Shown here: positions 61,036 to 64,000 of the stretch, one piece after another | Numbering within the stretch: the stretch's first letter is position 1 | How the letters are laid out: every line of letters begins with the position of its first letter | NCBI GenBank assembly: GCA_039024635.1 | Contig: JBCCQA010000024.1 | Location: 23,582-87,581 of the forward strand | Reading direction: 5' to 3' | Origin: Kuafuiihalomonas sp039024635 | GTDB lineage: Bacteria; Myxococcota; Kuafuiibacteriia; Kuafuiibacteriales; Kuafuiibacteriaceae | DNA length: 64,000 bases | The notes under the pieces: generated by a model | Told to the model about the DNA's origin: nothing | Databases searched by the model: none | What the model saw: only the letters and a program-made list of their open reading frames with translations | Translations under genes and position numbers: made by a program

Positions 61036-61782
61036 CTACCCAGCCTCCGGGGCGTACTCGACGACGTACGACCACCACTGGAGCCCAGCCGACTCGGACT
61101 GAGCAAGGGTCCCATGCAAGCGTCCTTCTAGCGACTCCAGCATGTCTTGTGACGGGGCTACGGCTATGGTGATCCGTTTGCTTCCGGGCTCCATTCCAAA
61201 CAGAGCTAGGCCTGACAGCGCTACCTTGACGACCCCTCGGTCGATTGTGACCGAGGCCTCAGGGAGTCCACGCAGTGGAGAATGGAGAGCTTGGGCGTAG
61301 ACCCGAGCGAAAACCGGACCTTTGGGGGTCGTTCGAGGCCGAAGAAGAACTTCAAAAATGGAGGCACTGTCCAAGCGACGTTCAGTTTCAGCCTGGGTTT
61401 CACCGCGGACCGACTTAAGAAAGCCGGTGGGGCCGTTCGGGGCGTATTTCGGAAGCAGTTGAAGAGGTTCCGGTTCGAAGGCGAACAGTCCGACGGCCAA
61501 AACTGCCGCCGCAGCTACTGGGAATCCAAGCCAGGCCTGACTCTTGCTCAGCCTTCGAGGTTCGAACTCAGCGCTCAGGGTCTGGAGACGCCTTCGGGTC
61601 GCCGAAGACCGAGCGAGTGCAGCGTCCACTTGGGCCTCTAGTTCCGCCGGAAGCTCTTTCCGCAGATAAGCCCTCAAGATGGACTGGGAGACCATCACTG
61701 CCGAAGCTTCGTCCTCCTGCTCGGCCAATGAATCTTTGAGGATCCGGGTTACGGCGTCAGGATCAGCCAAGAACGTCCCCAT
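61036..61782 (-). CDS. probable membrane anti-sigma factor
   Basis: 248 aa. An N-terminal helical segment with RAYLRKELPAELEAQVDAAL matches the opening of anti-sigma domains. One transmembrane helix is at about 84-101 (LGFPVAAAAVLAVGLFAF), and an extracytoplasmic domain of about 140 aa follows. No HxxxCxxC zinc motif is present, so it is not a ZAS-type anti-sigma. Position immediately upstream of the sigma gene, in the same operon, supports the role. The usual order (sigma first) is reversed. Confidence 0.6.
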   Translation of the reverse strand: MGTFLADPDAVTRILKDSLAEQEDEASAVMVSQSILRAYLRKELPAELEAQVDAALARSSATRRRLQTLSAEFEPRRLSKSQAWLGFPVAAAAVLAVGLFAFEPEPLQLLPKYAPNGPTGFLKSVRGETQAETERRLDSASIFEVLLRPRTTPKGPVFARVYAQALHSPLRGLPEASVTIDRGVVKVALSGLALFGMEPGSKRITIAVAPSQDMLESLEGRLHGTLAQSESAGLQWWSYVVEYAPEAG

Positions 61783-61883
61783 GCGTCGAAGTACTGAAGG
61801 TCACTTCCATTCTTTCCGCCGGACACCCTCACCGTGCCAGATTTCCCAAAAAAGATCCTAAGCCCTCGTCAGTAATACTGGCC

Positions 61884-64000
61884 ATGCGTCCGATCATCTC
61901 GAGCCTCCCAGCCTCCTTGCTCTTCCTGTGGAGCGCCCTGGCGTCGGGCCAGTTTGCCACGCCTCAGCCCCTTCCCTTGCCCCTCGAGCTGGACGGTCGT
62001 GCCTGCACACCTGATGTTTACTTCGTTGATGTGCCCATCGGCGCCTCGGCTTTCCCGCCGGGTTCTCCTCCCGCCTTTGAAGCAGATTTGACCGGCGTTG
62101 CCATGGGGCGTGTGATTCCCTGGTTCTGCGAGCCCGGCGATGGTGCCTGTGCGGGCGCTTTAGGCGGTGGTGTCCACGCCCGTGTGGAATCTGTGTTCGC
62201 TGCGTCATCGGCGCCCTTCCGCAGTGACGGTCACCTTCGCCACTTCCGCATCTATTTCGTGGATGCCTCTCAGCGTCGTCTTCGCGTCCGGACGGAAGCC
62301 AGCTGTGAGATCGTGCAGCAGATCCGGAGCATGGCTAGTCTGCACCTCTTTGGGCACGCTTGGCCTCCCACGTGTGTTCCTCATGGCGGCGGCAACGTTT
62401 CTTGTACCCAAACCCGCACGGGTGAATTGAGGGTCGGTCGGTCCTGCGCACTTCGAGCCATGAGTCGGCTCGTCGACTCGGTGGGCACGGCGAGAGCCAG
62501 TTGGCACCTGTCGACCCTGGGTCTGGGAGCTCCGGCAGGCGTCCCGGGCAGCGCGCCGGTTCGACTGGCCCTCATCGATGGAGGGGTGAGGGGCCAGGAC
62601 CAGGGGGCTCTGGGCGTGGATCAGCAATGGGACCTGACCGACGATTTCGGCGGCGTATCGGTCGATGCCTTTGGCAGTCCTACCGAGCCGTCGTCGACCG
62701 AGCATCTTCATGGGACGGCCATGGCCGCGCTGTTCCGACAGGTCGATCCCCAAGCCGCCATCGACGCCTACATGGTCCTGGGCCATGGCGAGCAGGCCGA
62801 CCTTGGAGCTGTGGCTCGGGCGGTCGATCAGGCCTTGCTGCGCCATCCCCACGAGCCTGTGATCATCAACCTGAGCCTGGGGATGCGCCACGAGTACACG
62901 TATCCGGCCGAGCTAGAGCGGCAAACCGAGCCCGGCCTCAGCTGCCTCACGGATGAAGACGGGGCCGACGAAGCCCTCCGCTACGCGCTTTGGGTGGCGC
63001 GGAATCAGGACCGTATTGGCCATCGATCGGCTGTGGTCGTCGCTGCTGCCGGCAACCAGGTCCAATACCCAACTCGACCAGGCTACCCCCACAATTATGG
63101 AAGCCCCTACGCGGTTGACCTGAACTGGACGTTTTCAACCAACGCCGCGCTCAAGCCGTCCACGCCGTGTGGCCGCGTTCAGCCGATGGTGCCCGAGCTC
63201 TTCGTTCCCGCCGAGTTCGGCAACTCGATGAGCTGCACCGGCGCAGGAACAGAGCTCGCTACCGTCTTGGCTGCCGGTGCCGTGGACGCTCTGGATAGAC
63301 CCAGCGTCTTGTCTCCAGTCGACCGCGAGCCGCCCATCGTTGCTCCGGGCCAACACGTGTTCATTGAGCACCCTCATCTGGACAAGCAAGAGCCTGGACT
63401 CGCCTGCACGACGGACGTGGGTTCTGGGGAACACTTCGAATTTCCTCAGATGCTCACCGGTTCTTCTGTCGCCTCGGTTCTGGTCGCTGGGGTGCTCAGT
63501 CGGGGGCAGTCCCTGCATGAATCGCTTTACGGAAGCTCGATGGACTGGCCGTCTCTCCAGCGGCTCGCCTATCTGACCGGTGAAGCGGTGTGTAGAACCA
63601 CCCAGGGGGGCATCGCGGTGCGACGCATTCAGAGCGCTCGGCTCGAGCAGGCCCTCTCGTCCTGTCCGGGACTGGTGACATGCGCCCAAAGCCTGACCCA
63701 TCAGGACCCAGCCGTCATCGACTCGAGCACTTTGGGGAGCTGCGCCGCAGAGCTCGTGGTCTGCGGACTCGAGACTCATCCCCTTCATCCGAGCTGCATC
63801 GTGGGCGACCCATCAGCGTTGTCTCCTGACGTTGGCGAGGTGGATCGTCTGATCGAGTGCAACACCACCAATCCGTCGGCCTGCTCCCCGGAGGAGTTGG
63901 TCTGTTCCGGCTATAGCGAGGTGGCTACGAACTTCACCCAGGCTCCGTCCGCCCTCGATGGATCCAGTGCCGGGGTGCTGGGCCCGCAGCCTACCATTCC
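61884..64000 (+). CDS. subtilisin-like S8 serine protease, secreted (runs off window)
   Basis: 705 codons visible from ATG 61884; the frame is open to the right edge. Signal peptide SLLFLWSALASGQ. The catalytic triad is visible: D232 in RLALIDGG, H276 in HLHGTAMAAL, and S528 in LTGSSVASVLVAGV (GSS instead of the usual GTS). About 200 residues of N-terminal cysteine-containing sequence precede the protease domain, and a cysteine-rich tail follows (SCPGLVTC, CSPEELVC). It is the first gene right of the anti-sigma gene and divergent from it. Confidence 0.85.
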   Translation, partial: MRPIISSLPASLLFLWSALASGQFATPQPLPLPLELDGRACTPDVYFVDVPIGASAFPPGSPPAFEADLTGVAMGRVIPWFCEPGDGACAGALGGGVHARVESVFAASSAPFRSDGHLRHFRIYFVDASQRRLRVRTEASCEIVQQIRSMASLHLFGHAWPPTCVPHGGGNVSCTQTRTGELRVGRSCALRAMSRLVDSVGTARASWHLSTLGLGAPAGVPGSAPVRLALIDGGVRGQDQGALGVDQQWDLTDDFGGVSVDAFGSPTEPSSTEHLHGTAMAALFRQVDPQAAIDAYMVLGHGEQADLGAVARAVDQALLRHPHEPVIINLSLGMRHEYTYPAELERQTEPGLSCLTDEDGADEALRYALWVARNQDRIGHRSAVVVAAAGNQVQYPTRPGYPHNYGSPYAVDLNWTFSTNAALKPSTPCGRVQPMVPELFVPAEFGNSMSCTGAGTELATVLAAGAVDALDRPSVLSPVDREPPIVAPGQHVFIEHPHLDKQEPGLACTTDVGSGEHFEFPQMLTGSSVASVLVAGVLSRGQSLHESLYGSSMDWPSLQRLAYLTGEAVCRTTQGGIAVRRIQSARLEQALSSCPGLVTCAQSLTHQDPAVIDSSTLGSCAAELVVCGLETHPLHPSCIVGDPSALSPDVGEVDRLIECNTTNPSACSPEELVCSGYSEVATNFTQAPSALDGSSAGVLGPQPTI

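Overview
The window is 64 kb of high-GC bacterial chromosome, roughly 60-67% G+C by eye, gene-dense on both strands. I see no rRNA, tRNA, CRISPR array, complete insertion sequence or phage module. GTG and TTG starts are frequent, and ATGA, GTGA and TGATG overlaps are common. Many secreted lipoproteins carry D/G/P-rich linkers (repeated Asp-Met-Gly), and there are FG-GAP proteins, a cysteine-cluster lipoprotein, DUF1501/cytochrome genes and a histone-fold protein. Together these suggest a Gram-negative, didermal Myxococcota or Bradymonadota-like organism. That placement is inference; no marker gene in the window fixes it.

Layout. 0-9.5 kb: a TatT-like protein with a truncated RND transporter, recQ with a YheT hydrolase, an MBL-fold protein, a PLP decarboxylase, a DUF6503 protein, a TauE/SafE exporter and a CxxC membrane protein. 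9.5-12 kb: an SPFH (HflK/HflC-like) pair. 12-17.2 kb: an amidohydrolase and alpha/beta hydrolase on the minus strand, divergent from a carotenoid tailoring cluster (crtA, a methyltransferase, crtC). 17.3-23.5 kb: citrate synthase, DUF5690 and MFS transporters, a GNAT, and an outer-membrane barrel with a DM13 lipoprotein. 23.6-27.6 kb: a PTS-EIIA/SLC4 anion-transporter fusion coupled to a zinc-finger/histone-fold protein, facing a STAS protein and a response-regulator phosphatase. 27.7-36.2 kb: a 1,202-aa FG-GAP lipoprotein, divergent from a four-gene set with two probable c-type cytochromes and a Tat-exported DUF1501 protein. 36.2-43.7 kb: a TPR histidine kinase, a fasciclin lipoprotein followed by the clearest terminator in the window, an MBOAT-like protein, a DUF4336 protein, and a divergent Lrp/phenylalanine-hydroxylase pair with an inverted-repeat operator. 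43.7-54.5 kb: a visibly lower-GC stretch with a cysteine-rich lipoprotein, GltS, a porin and a complete TolC-MFP-RND pump. 54.6-64 kb: secreted enzymes, gene remnants, a sigma/anti-sigma pair and a subtilisin-like protease running off the right edge.

How the genes work together. The clearest functional unit is the carotenoid cluster. CrtC hydrates, CrtA oxidises, and the methyltransferase between them sits where CrtF acts in the spheroidene pathway but belongs to another family. The second is the tripartite efflux operon, whose TolC carries an added periplasmic-binding-protein-like domain. The third, and most unusual, is the anion-transporter/histone-fold pair. Much of the remainder is cell-envelope and extracytoplasmic biology: lipoproteins, cytochromes, an outer-membrane barrel and proteases.
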